Shown: positions 40,906 to 51,285 of the stretch, piece after piece
How positions within the stretch are numbered: position 1 is the stretch's first letter
Layout of the letters: every line of letters begins with the position of its first letter
Assembly: GCA_017470145.1 (NCBI GenBank)
Contig: JAFUFB010000003.1
Coordinates: 1-64,000 of the forward strand
Length of the DNA: 64,000 nt
Direction of reading: 5' to 3'
DNA from: Clostridia bacterium
GTDB lineage: Bacteria; Bacillota; Clostridia; Christensenellales; Aristaeellaceae
Notes under the pieces: model-generated
Told to the model about the DNA's origin: nothing
Seen by the model: the letters and a program-made list of their open reading frames with translations, nothing else
Databases searched by the model: none
Program-made: the position numbers and the translations under genes

Positions 40906-42366
40906 ATGGCTATTCCGATTAACATAGATCAGCTGTTGAATCAGCAGGTTGTTGAGTCCAATCGAATCGAATTCAAAGGGGATTACAATCCGGCTCCGGT
41001 GATCCGGACCATTTGTGCCTTCGCCAATGACATCGACAATATTGGCGGGGGATACATTGTACTGGGGGTAGAGGAAGAAGACGGCGCTCCTGTTTTCCCC
41101 ATCCGAGGGATTGAAAAGAGCCGCATCGATGGCATACTAAAGAAGTTGCTTCAGCATTGCCATTCGCTGGAACCATTTTATGAGCCGGTGGCTGAACCAA
41201 TGCTTTATCAGGATAAATATGTGATCGTGATAAGGATCTCGGGAGGATTTGGACGTCCATATAAAGCTCCGGAGGATGTAACCGCAAAGCTTTCCACGAA
41301 AAGATACTACATTCGGAAATTCTCCAGCACGGTGGTCGCTTCTCCGGAGGAAGAGAAAGAACTATTCTACGTGTCCTCTAACATTCCTTATGATGATCGG
41401 CCGCATCTGGCTGCGGATATCAATGATCTGGATTTGGGGCTGATGAGGGCGCATCTGCGTGCGATAGAAAGTGACTTGGTTCAGTATGAAGGAAAATGGT
41501 CTTTGCTGGACACGGCGGAGAGCATGCAACTGGTCGCAGGGCCGCCAGAGGCACTCAAGCCGCGAAATGTGGGCCTATTGATGTTCTCGGAGCATCCGGA
41601 GAAGTACTTTCGATACGCGAGGATAGAGGTTGTTGATATTCCGGACCCTACGGGCACAGGCATGACGGAAAAGACATTTACGGGACCCATTCAAAGACAA
41701 CTGACGGACGCGCTGGCGTATATCAAAAATTATGCAATCCAAGAAAAGGTATTCAAGGTAAACAACAAGGCCGAGGCAAACAGAATCGTGAATTACCCGT
41801 TCGCGGCCATTGAGGAAATCTTGTCTAATGCCGTATATCACCGTTCTTATCAGATTCAGGAACCGATTATTGTTCGAATTACAACTAACGCAATCGAGAT
41901 CACCAGCTTTCCCGGGTTTGATCGAAGTATTACGGATGAGAACGTGGCGAATTTTCAAATCCGCTCCAGAATCTATCGCAATCGGCGCATCGGAGACTTT
42001 CTGAAGGAGCTGCATCTCATTGAGGGAAGAAACACCGGCTTTCCAAACGCAATGAGGGCATTGCAGAATAACGGTTCTCCGCAATTGTCTTTTGAGATGA
42101 ATCCGGATAGAGATTATTTATCGGTAACGATTCCGATTCATCCAGCTTTTCTTTCCGCGGATAAGGACACAAAGGCGGAGGAATACGAAGCCAGGGTGCT
42201 ATCCGCGCTATCTGGAGATGCGCTTACGCTGACTCAGCTCGCTTATGCCATGGGTTATAAAGGGATTACGGCGAAAATGCGAAAAACTGTGGAAGGGTTG
42301 ATCAATACTGGTAAAATTACTCGAGCCTTATCCAACAGTGGCACCGTAACCTTCCAGGCAAGATGA
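40906..42366 (+). CDS. Schlafen AlbA_2 / GHKL-ATPase putative DNA-binding regulator
   Basis: The 486-residue protein starts with an AlbA_2 (Schlafen) domain (about 1-130, with ESNRIEFKGDYN and GGGYIVLGVEE). A GHKL-type ATPase region follows (about 295-400, with IEEILSNAVYHRSY and ITSFPGFDRSIT), as in proteins once annotated as RecG-related. A C-terminal winged helix (about 440-486) closes it. ATG 40906 is set by AAAGGAGG eight bases upstream; ATG 40879 falls inside the palindrome cluster. These proteins are usually called transcriptional regulators, and the palindromes over its own promoter fit autoregulation. Confidence 0.83.
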   Translation: MAIPINIDQLLNQQVVESNRIEFKGDYNPAPVIRTICAFANDIDNIGGGYIVLGVEEEDGAPVFPIRGIEKSRIDGILKKLLQHCHSLEPFYEPVAEPMLYQDKYVIVIRISGGFGRPYKAPEDVTAKLSTKRYYIRKFSSTVVASPEEEKELFYVSSNIPYDDRPHLAADINDLDLGLMRAHLRAIESDLVQYEGKWSLLDTAESMQLVAGPPEALKPRNVGLLMFSEHPEKYFRYARIEVVDIPDPTGTGMTEKTFTGPIQRQLTDALAYIKNYAIQEKVFKVNNKAEANRIVNYPFAAIEEILSNAVYHRSYQIQEPIIVRITTNAIEITSFPGFDRSITDENVANFQIRSRIYRNRRIGDFLKELHLIEGRNTGFPNAMRALQNNGSPQLSFEMNPDRDYLSVTIPIHPAFLSADKDTKAEEYEARVLSALSGDALTLTQLAYAMGYKGITAKMRKTVEGLINTGKITRALSNSGTVTFQAR

Positions 42367-42461
42367 AGCTGGATCGAATTCGGGAAGGAGTGAAGTGAGC
42401 ACCCTGATCGCTGAAAAGAAAAAATCCTTCGAAAAAGGCGGAAAAAGCCTGGAGAAAAGGC

Positions 42462-42490
42462 TTGTCAAGGGGTTGAAACTGTGTTATACT
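42462..42490 (+). promoter_or_regulatory. Promoter of rimP-ribF operon
   Basis: TTGTCA (42462-42467) and TATACT (42485-42490) are spaced by 17 bases. The start near 42497 gives a leader of about 180 bases. Confidence 0.75.
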
Positions 42491-42559
42491 CCGCGTGTCC
42501 GTTTCCCGGAAGGGGCGGCGAATCCATGTGGCATTTGCCTTGAAAGAAGGGTTTAACGT

Positions 42560-42657
42560 AAAGAGTGGAAACAGCCTGCGGCTTCGGAAGGGCCCCGGAA
42601 GAGGGGATTTGTTTTCCGACCTGTCCGCGGAGGGCTGTGTTTTCCGCTCTTTTCTTT
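42560..42657 (+). ncRNA. rimP-leader-like structured 5' UTR
   Basis: AAAGAGTGGAAACAGCC (42560-42576) can pair with GGCTGTGTTTTCCGCTCTTT (42633-42652), enclosing about 55 bases of further structure and followed by TCTTT. The final helix plus T-rich tail looks like an attenuator. Similar long hairpins with a GAG(U/C)GG closing stem precede rimP in other Bacillota. The assignment is by resemblance only. Confidence 0.5.
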
Positions 42658-42676
42658 ATGTCCGGAAGGAGGAAGC

Positions 42677-43171
42677 ATGGCGAAAGCGGAGCTGATTTCG
42701 GCCGTTGGGCCCAAGTGCCAGCGGGTGGCGGATCAGATGGGCTTCGAGCTGGTGGAAGTGGCGCTGGATAAGGAGCCCACGGGGAAATACCTGCGGATTT
42801 ACATCGATAAGCCGGAGGGGATCACCCTGGACGACTGCGAGAAGTATCACCGGGCGGTGATGCCCCTGGTGGAGAACTACGACTACGACTTCATGGAGGT
42901 TTCCAGTCCCGGGATCGATCGTCCCCTGAAGACGGATCGGGATTTCGAGCGGAACCTGGGGGCCGAGGTGGAGGTTCGCCTGTTTAAGCCGCTGGACGGG
43001 GTCAAGGAGCTGCAGGGCATTCTGGCTGGGTTCGATAAAGAGAACCTGACGCTGGAGGTGGCAGGGGAGAACAAAGAGATTCCTCGGAAGGCCGCCGCCC
43101 TGGTGAAGCCCATTGTGGACATGGAAGGCGTGGAAGAAGTAGACCTGGGAGAGGACGAGGCGGAAGAGTGA
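42677..43171 (+). CDS. rimP: Ribosome maturation factor RimP
   Basis: RimP assists assembly of the 30S subunit. The 164-residue protein has the two-domain pattern with LRIYIDKPEGITLDDCEKYHRAV, the strongly conserved VSSPGIDRPLKTDRDFER and a C-terminal SH3-like part. GGAAGGAGG precedes ATG 42677. The C terminus is acidic (EEVDLGEDEAEE). It opens the conserved operon that continues with nusA. Confidence 0.95.
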   Translation: MAKAELISAVGPKCQRVADQMGFELVEVALDKEPTGKYLRIYIDKPEGITLDDCEKYHRAVMPLVENYDYDFMEVSSPGIDRPLKTDRDFERNLGAEVEVRLFKPLDGVKELQGILAGFDKENLTLEVAGENKEIPRKAAALVKPIVDMEGVEEVDLGEDEAEE

Positions 43172-43222
43172 GCCTCCAGCCCCTGGAAGATAGATCAGCA
43201 TAGAAAGAGAGAAGAAGGTTCA

Positions 43223-44404
43223 ATGAAATCTGAAGTGATCGAAGCCATCAAGATGCTGGCGAAGGAAAAGGAAATCAACGAGGAACGGCTGTTCCAGATG
43301 ATTGAGGAGGCCCTGAAGGCCGCTTATCGCAAGAATTCTCCCCGGAACGAGGCTACGCCCACCATGCTGGACGTGCACATCGACCGGGAGACCGGCGCCA
43401 TCTCCGTCTTCGCCAAGAAGACCATCGTGGAAGAGGTGGAGATGCCCACCAACCAGATCACCCTGGAAGAGGCCCAGAAGATCAACCAGACCTACAAGGT
43501 GGGCGACATCGTGGAGGTGGACGTGACCCCCAAGGGCTTCCTGCGGGTGGCGGCCCAGACAGCCAAGCAGGTCATCATCCAGAGCATCCGCGAAGTGGAA
43601 CGAGGTAAGATCTACGAGGAATATTCCGACAAGGAGAACGAGATTCTGACGGCCATCGTCCAGCGCATCGAGCCCCACGTGGTGTACGTGGACTTGGGCC
43701 GGACGGAGGGCGTGCTGGAGCAGAGCGAGATGATTCCCGGCGAAGTGCTGCATGACGACGACCACATCAAGGTCTACGTGCTGGCGGTACAGCGCACGGT
43801 GAACACCGCCAACTATGTTCCCCAAGTGTATGTCAGCCGGACGCACCAGAACCTGGTGAAGCGGCTGTTCGAAATGGAAGTGCCGGAGATCGCCGGCGGC
43901 ATCGTGACCATCAAGGCCATCGCCCGGGAGGCGGGCAGCCGCACCAAGATCGCTGTGCACAGCCAGGACTTGATGATCGACCCGGTGGGCGCCTGCGTGG
44001 GCCAGCGGGGCGGCCGCGTGGAGCGGGTCGTGGCGGAGCTGAAGGGCGAGAAGATAGACATCATCAAGTGGAGCAGCAACCCGGCGGAATTCGTGGCCAA
44101 CGCCCTGAACCCCGCCCACGTGCTGAGCGTATATCAGGCGAAGGATGAAAAGGCCTTCCGGGTCATTGTGCCGGACAACCAGCTGAGCCTGGCCATCGGC
44201 AAGGAAGGGCAGAACGCCCGCCTGGCCGCGAAACTGACGGGATGGAAGATCGACATCAAGAGTCAGAGCCAGATGGCGGAGCTGAACGACATGGTGGACG
44301 AGAACGGCCAGCTGGTGGACTACGTCCAGGTGGAGACGCCGATTTACGACAGCTTCACCATGGAATTCGACGACAGCGTCATGGGCGACGACGACACCAT
44401 GTAA
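43223..44404 (+). CDS. nusA: Transcription termination/antitermination factor NusA
   Basis: NusA binds RNA polymerase and modulates pausing, termination and antitermination. The 393-residue protein has the N-terminal polymerase-binding domain (about 1-125), an S1 domain (about 130-200, [18 protein letters not shown]) and two KH domains (with [18 protein letters not shown] and [18 protein letters not shown]). It lacks the C-terminal acidic repeats of the E. coli protein, as in other Gram-positives. AGAAGAAGG precedes ATG 43223. Confidence 0.96.
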   Translation: MKSEVIEAIKMLAKEKEINEERLFQMIEEALKAAYRKNSPRNEATPTMLDVHIDRETGAISVFAKKTIVEEVEMPTNQITLEEAQKINQTYKVGDIVEVDVTPKGFLRVAAQTAKQVIIQSIREVERGKIYEEYSDKENEILTAIVQRIEPHVVYVDLGRTEGVLEQSEMIPGEVLHDDDHIKVYVLAVQRTVNTANYVPQVYVSRTHQNLVKRLFEMEVPEIAGGIVTIKAIAREAGSRTKIAVHSQDLMIDPVGACVGQRGGRVERVVAELKGEKIDIIKWSSNPAEFVANALNPAHVLSVYQAKDEKAFRVIVPDNQLSLAIGKEGQNARLAAKLTGWKIDIKSQSQMAELNDMVDENGQLVDYVQVETPIYDSFTMEFDDSVMGDDDTM

Positions 44405-44413
44405 GCAAAGAAG

Positions 44414-44704
44414 ATGGCGACGAAAGTAAAGAAAATTCCCCTGCGAATGTGCGTCGGATGCCGCGAGATGAAGGAAAAGAAAAGCCTGATTCGCGTGGTG
44501 CGGTCGCCGGAGGGGGAGCTGAGCCTGGATCCCACCGGGAAGAAGCCGGGGCGAGGGGCCTACGTATGCCGGGAAGGGCAATGCCTGGCCCGGGCCATCA
44601 AGCAGCGCCAATTGGAGCGGCAGCTGCAGGCGGAGATGACCGAGGAGGTCAGTCAGGGTCTGCAGGCGGAGCTGGCGGCGCTGCGGGAGGCAGACCATGG
44701 ATGA
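44414..44704 (+). CDS. rnpM: RNase P modulator RnpM (YlxR)
   Basis: The 96-residue YlxR-fold protein has the typical RMCVGCREMKEKKSLIRVV start and the GRGAYVC segment. YlxR/RnpM of Bacillus binds RNase P RNA and modulates its activity. ATG 44414 is nine bases after the nusA stop, and the end overlaps ylxQ by eight bases. Confidence 0.93.
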   Translation: MATKVKKIPLRMCVGCREMKEKKSLIRVVRSPEGELSLDPTGKKPGRGAYVCREGQCLARAIKQRQLERQLQAEMTEEVSQGLQAELAALREADHG

Positions 44705-44990
44705 AGGCAAGCTGAAAGGGCTGATGGGCCTTTGCGTCCGGGCGGGACAGGGCATCTTCGGGGAGGAAAACTGCCTGAAGGCTCTGCGGAACGGCCAGGC
44801 GGCGCTGCTGCTGATGGACGGAGAAATCTCCGACGCCACAGCGGAAAAGTATCAGCGGGCCTGTCAGCGGGCGGAAATTCCCTTCCGCAAAACCTCGGCG
44901 GGGTTCCTGCAGGAGGCCACCGGGAAGCCGGGCATGGCCATGGCGGTACGGGCCGGAGGGTTCGCGGAGCGGATGATTCAATTCATATGA
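44697..44990 (+). CDS. L7Ae-family ribosomal/RNA-binding protein YlxQ
   Basis: The 97-residue protein has the L7Ae/L30e pattern, LMGLCVRAGQGIFGEENCLKALRNGQAALLLMDGEISDAT in part, which binds kink-turn RNA. It sits in the usual place between rnpM and infB. ATG 44697 lies inside the end of rnpM with a GGAGG-like site (44686-44690) upstream. Its cellular target is unknown. Confidence 0.88.
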   Translation: MDEGKLKGLMGLCVRAGQGIFGEENCLKALRNGQAALLLMDGEISDATAEKYQRACQRAEIPFRKTSAGFLQEATGKPGMAMAVRAGGFAERMIQFI

Positions 44991-45028
44991 TTTCAATGCC
45001 GTAAAACGGCAGGGGGTACAAAGGGCGA

Positions 45029-48028
<3,000 letters not shown>

Positions 48029-48029
48029 A

Positions 48030-48410
48030 ATGAGAGAATATCAAAGAATAGACCGCATCTCGGAGGAGGTGCGGCGGGAGCTGGACGCCATCATCCGGGA
48101 GGAGCTGAACGACCCCCGGGTGGATGGCACCTGGAGTATCACCCGGGCGGAGGTCACGGGCGATCTCCGGTTCGCGAAGATTTACATCAGCGTGCTGGAG
48201 GAGGATAAGCGGGAGAAGCTGCTGGAGGCGCTGAAGAACGCCAAGGGCTATCTGCGCCGCTCCCTGGGGAAGCGGATGATCATCCGCTCCGCGCCGGAGC
48301 TGATTTTCGTCAGCGACAAGAACATTGAATACGGCGTACATATCGCGAAAGTGCTGGCGGAGACAGGCATCTCCAGCCTGGCGGAGACTCCGGAGGAAGA
48401 AGAGGCATGA
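48030..48410 (+). CDS. rbfA: Ribosome-binding factor A
   Basis: RbfA is a KH-fold 30S maturation and cold-adaptation factor. The 126-residue product shows RIDRISEEVRRELDAIIREEL, DPRV and the KH core with AKIYISVLEED. ATG 48030 lies directly after the infB stop. The end overlaps the next gene by four bases. Confidence 0.94.
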   Translation: MREYQRIDRISEEVRRELDAIIREELNDPRVDGTWSITRAEVTGDLRFAKIYISVLEEDKREKLLEALKNAKGYLRRSLGKRMIIRSAPELIFVSDKNIEYGVHIAKVLAETGISSLAETPEEEEA

Positions 48411-49381
48411 GAGATCCTGAAGGCATTGCCCGGGCCATCGCCGCGGCGGAGAGCGTCTGCATCTGCAGCCATGTGAACCCGGACGGGGATACCATCGGCA
48501 GTGCCCTGGCCATGCGTCTGGCGCTGCTGGGAATGGGCAAGCGCGTGGGCGTGTTCTGTCAGGACAAGGTGCCGGACGATTTGTGCTTCCTGCAGGGGGC
48601 GAAGGAGATTCGGCATCCGGAGGAAAACCAGGATCGCTACGACCTGTTCCTGTCTGTGGATGTTAGCGACGTGGCCCGGCTGGGCGCCTGCGCAGAGCTA
48701 AGGCAGGCCTGTGAGAACACAGCGCAGATTGACCATCATGGTACCAACCCGGGATACGCCCAGGTAAACAGCGTGGACGGGGACGCCTCAGCCACATGCA
48801 CCATGATTCGGGAGCAGCTGGAGTATCTGCAGGCCCCTTTGACCCGGGAAATCGCGGAATGCCTATACGTAGGCATCAGCTCGGACACGGGGAACTTCTC
48901 CTTCGACTGCACGGACCCGGAGGCCTTCCACGTCATGGGAGACCTGCTGGAGGTGGGATTGCCCCTGGCGGAGCTGAACATGATCCTCTTCCGGGAGAAG
49001 AGCAAGCCCCAGCTGCGGTTGCTGGGCCGGGCCATCGAGAAGATGCGGTTCGAGGCCGAGGGGCGCATCGCGGTCATGACCCTGACGAGACAGGATTTTG
49101 CGGACTGCGAGGCCCTGAGCGAGCACGCGGACACCATCGTGAATTACGGGCTGGAAACCATCGGGACCTGCATGGCCGTGCTGGCTCGGGAAAAGGATGA
49201 CGGACGGATCAAATTCAGCCTGCGGGCCAGAGCGCCCCTGACGGTGGACGACGTGGCCGCCAAGTTAGGCGGCGGCGGGCATGCCCGGGCTGCGGGCATC
49301 AGCATGGAAGGTTCCCTGGAGGCCACCACCAACCTGGTGGTGAAGGAAATGATTCAAAGATTGAAAGCAACAATGACATGA
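48407..49381 (+). CDS. nrnA: DHH-family bifunctional oligoribonuclease/pAp phosphatase
   Basis: The 324-residue DHH/DHHA1 enzyme degrades nanoRNAs and pAp. DHH motifs are SHVNPDGDTIGS (about 20-31), LSVDVSD, and TAQIDHHGTN; the DHHA1 end has GGGGHARAAG. ATG 48407 overlaps rbfA (ATGA). It is the usual member between rbfA and truB. Confidence 0.92.
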   Translation: MRDPEGIARAIAAAESVCICSHVNPDGDTIGSALAMRLALLGMGKRVGVFCQDKVPDDLCFLQGAKEIRHPEENQDRYDLFLSVDVSDVARLGACAELRQACENTAQIDHHGTNPGYAQVNSVDGDASATCTMIREQLEYLQAPLTREIAECLYVGISSDTGNFSFDCTDPEAFHVMGDLLEVGLPLAELNMILFREKSKPQLRLLGRAIEKMRFEAEGRIAVMTLTRQDFADCEALSEHADTIVNYGLETIGTCMAVLAREKDDGRIKFSLRARAPLTVDDVAAKLGGGGHARAAGISMEGSLEATTNLVVKEMIQRLKATMT

Positions 49382-50280
49382 ACGGTTTTTTAAACATCAA
49401 TAAGCCCGCCGGGATGTCCAGCGCCGCTGTGGTTGGCACACTGAAGCGTCTGACGGGGGAAAAGCGAATCGGCCACGCCGGTACGCTGGATCCGGAAGCC
49501 GCGGGCGTTCTTCCCATCATGCTGGGAAGGGCCACGCGGCTGTTTGATTATCTGGTAGAGAAAGAAAAGCAATACGAAACCGTCTGCGCTTTCGGGGCCG
49601 CCACGGACACCCAGGACGCTACGGGCCAGATTATCGAAACGGGGGAAAACTACCCCTCCCGGGAGCTGATCCTGGAAAAGCTGCCGGCGCTGACGGGGGA
49701 TATTATCCAAAGGCCCAGCATGTACAGCGCCATCAAGGTTGGGGGGAAGCCCCTGTACCAGCTGGCCCGGCAGGGGGAAACCATCGAGGTGCCGGAGCGG
49801 GTGGTCCATGTGGAGCGCATTGAATACCTGGGGGAGGCGGCAGACCATGGAGCCTCCCTGCGGGTCACCTGCGGGAAGGGCACCTATATCCGCTCCATCT
49901 GCGATGATCTGGGCAAGCTCTGCGGCTGCCCAGCCCATATGCGAAGCCTTGTACGGACGAAAAGCGGTTTTTTTTCGCTGACGGAGGCCTTGAGCCTGGA
50001 GGAAGCCCGGGCCTTGAGCGGGGAGGGAAAGCTGGGGGAAAAGCTGATTCCTCTGGACACCCCCATCCAGCACATGCGCCGGGTGGAGGCCCCGGAATGG
50101 ATGGCCAAATGGGTGGCTGCCGGGGCGAAGCTGCCCCTGGATAAGCTGCGGGGAGATGACCTGGAAGAGGGAGATATTACCCGGGTGTACCTACAGGGCC
50201 AGTTCTGGGGCATCGGCCAGCGACGGGAGGAAGACTTGATCTGGCGGGCCCAAATTCCGCCGGAAGGGAACACGGTATGA
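49378..50280 (+). CDS. truB: tRNA pseudouridine-55 synthase TruB
   Basis: TruB makes pseudouridine 55 in the T loop of tRNAs. The 300-residue product has NINKPAGMSSAAVV, the catalytic Asp in GHAGTLDPEAAGVLP (about 33-47), and GTYIRSICDDLG. ATG 49378 overlaps nrnA by four bases, and the end overlaps ribF by four bases. Confidence 0.96.
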   Translation: MNGFLNINKPAGMSSAAVVGTLKRLTGEKRIGHAGTLDPEAAGVLPIMLGRATRLFDYLVEKEKQYETVCAFGAATDTQDATGQIIETGENYPSRELILEKLPALTGDIIQRPSMYSAIKVGGKPLYQLARQGETIEVPERVVHVERIEYLGEAADHGASLRVTCGKGTYIRSICDDLGKLCGCPAHMRSLVRTKSGFFSLTEALSLEEARALSGEGKLGEKLIPLDTPIQHMRRVEAPEWMAKWVAAGAKLPLDKLRGDDLEEGDITRVYLQGQFWGIGQRREEDLIWRAQIPPEGNTV

Positions 50281-51197
50281 AAATCATTACGGAAACAGCC
50301 CAGGCGGGCCCTCGGGTGGTGGCCCTGGGCACTTTCGACGGGGTGCATCGGGGGCACCAGGCCCTGATCCGGGAGGGAAGGCGCCTGGCGGAGGAAACGG
50401 GGGCGCTGCTGCGGGTTTGCACCTTCGACCGGCATCCCTTGGAGGTGCTGCGGCCAGAGCGGGCGCCTCGGATGCTGGAAACGCCGGAGGAGCAGGCGGC
50501 GAACATGGACGCCCTGGGGGTGGATGAGCTGCGGGTGATCCCCTTTACCCGGGATACCGCGGACACGCCCCCGGAGGAGTTCCTGCGGCGGCTGCGGGCG
50601 GAATGCGACCTGCGGGCCGTGGTGGTGGGATGGAATTATTCCTTCGGCCGCCAGGGCGCGGGGAATCCGGAGATGCTGATCCGGGACGGAGCGGAGCACG
50701 GATATCAGGTAGTGGTGGTGCCTTCTGTAAAGGACGAAAAAGGGGAGGTCATCTCCTCTACGGCCATCCGGAATAAGCTGCAGGTGGGGGATCTGGAGGG
50801 AGCGAACCGCATGCTGGGATATGATTACGCCCTCTCCGGCCTGGTGGTAAACGGGAAGCACGAAGGTACCCGTATCGGTTTTCCCACGGCGAACATCGAA
50901 ACCGACGGCCGGAAACAGCTGCCGGCCTACGGTGTCTACGCCTGCTGGATGGAAAGCGGGGGCCAGCGCTGGCCAGCGGTGGTGAACATCGGGCTGCAGC
51001 CCACTCTGCCCTCCGGCAAGGTGACGGTGGAGGCCCATGCCCTGGACGTGGAGGTGGATCTTTACGGACAGGAGGCCAAGGTGTCGCTCAAAAAATACCT
51101 GCGGGGGGAAACGAAATTTGACAATGTTTCCCAGTTAATCCACCAAATCGCACAGGACAAGGAAGACGCCCGGTGTTTTTTGGCGGAAAAGGGCTGA
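50277..51197 (+). CDS. ribF: Bifunctional riboflavin kinase/FAD synthetase
   Basis: RibF makes FMN from riboflavin and then FAD. The N-terminal adenylyltransferase has LGTFDGVHRGHQALI (about 15-29) and a later SSTAIRNKL; the C-terminal kinase has GTRIGFPTANIE. The 306-residue length is standard. ATG 50277 overlaps truB (ATGA). It ends the translation operon; no clear terminator follows. Confidence 0.96.
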   Translation: MKIITETAQAGPRVVALGTFDGVHRGHQALIREGRRLAEETGALLRVCTFDRHPLEVLRPERAPRMLETPEEQAANMDALGVDELRVIPFTRDTADTPPEEFLRRLRAECDLRAVVVGWNYSFGRQGAGNPEMLIRDGAEHGYQVVVVPSVKDEKGEVISSTAIRNKLQVGDLEGANRMLGYDYALSGLVVNGKHEGTRIGFPTANIETDGRKQLPAYGVYACWMESGGQRWPAVVNIGLQPTLPSGKVTVEAHALDVEVDLYGQEAKVSLKKYLRGETKFDNVSQLIHQIAQDKEDARCFLAEKG

Positions 51198-51212
51198 AAA
51201 ACTTGTATAATA

Positions 51213-51241
51213 CAAGGATTTGCGGTATACTAAGCGTTGCG
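51213..51241 (+). promoter_or_regulatory. Promoter of glycogen phosphorylase gene
   Basis: TTGTAT (51213-51218) and TATACT (51236-51241) are spaced by 17 bases. The -35 box is part of a perfect palindrome TTGTAT-A-ATACAA (51213-51225), a possible operator. Confidence 0.6.
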
Positions 51242-51285
51242 GTGTTTTGGCGCGCCGTGGTAAAAGGACTTTGAAGGAGGATCAC

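Larger units (their letters stand above)
42367..42676 (+). other. Intergenic region before rimP
   Basis: This 310-base region marks the return to backbone composition. The first 95 bases are featureless, followed by the rimP promoter (42462-42490) and a structured leader (42560-42657). No gene was found. Confidence 0.5.
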
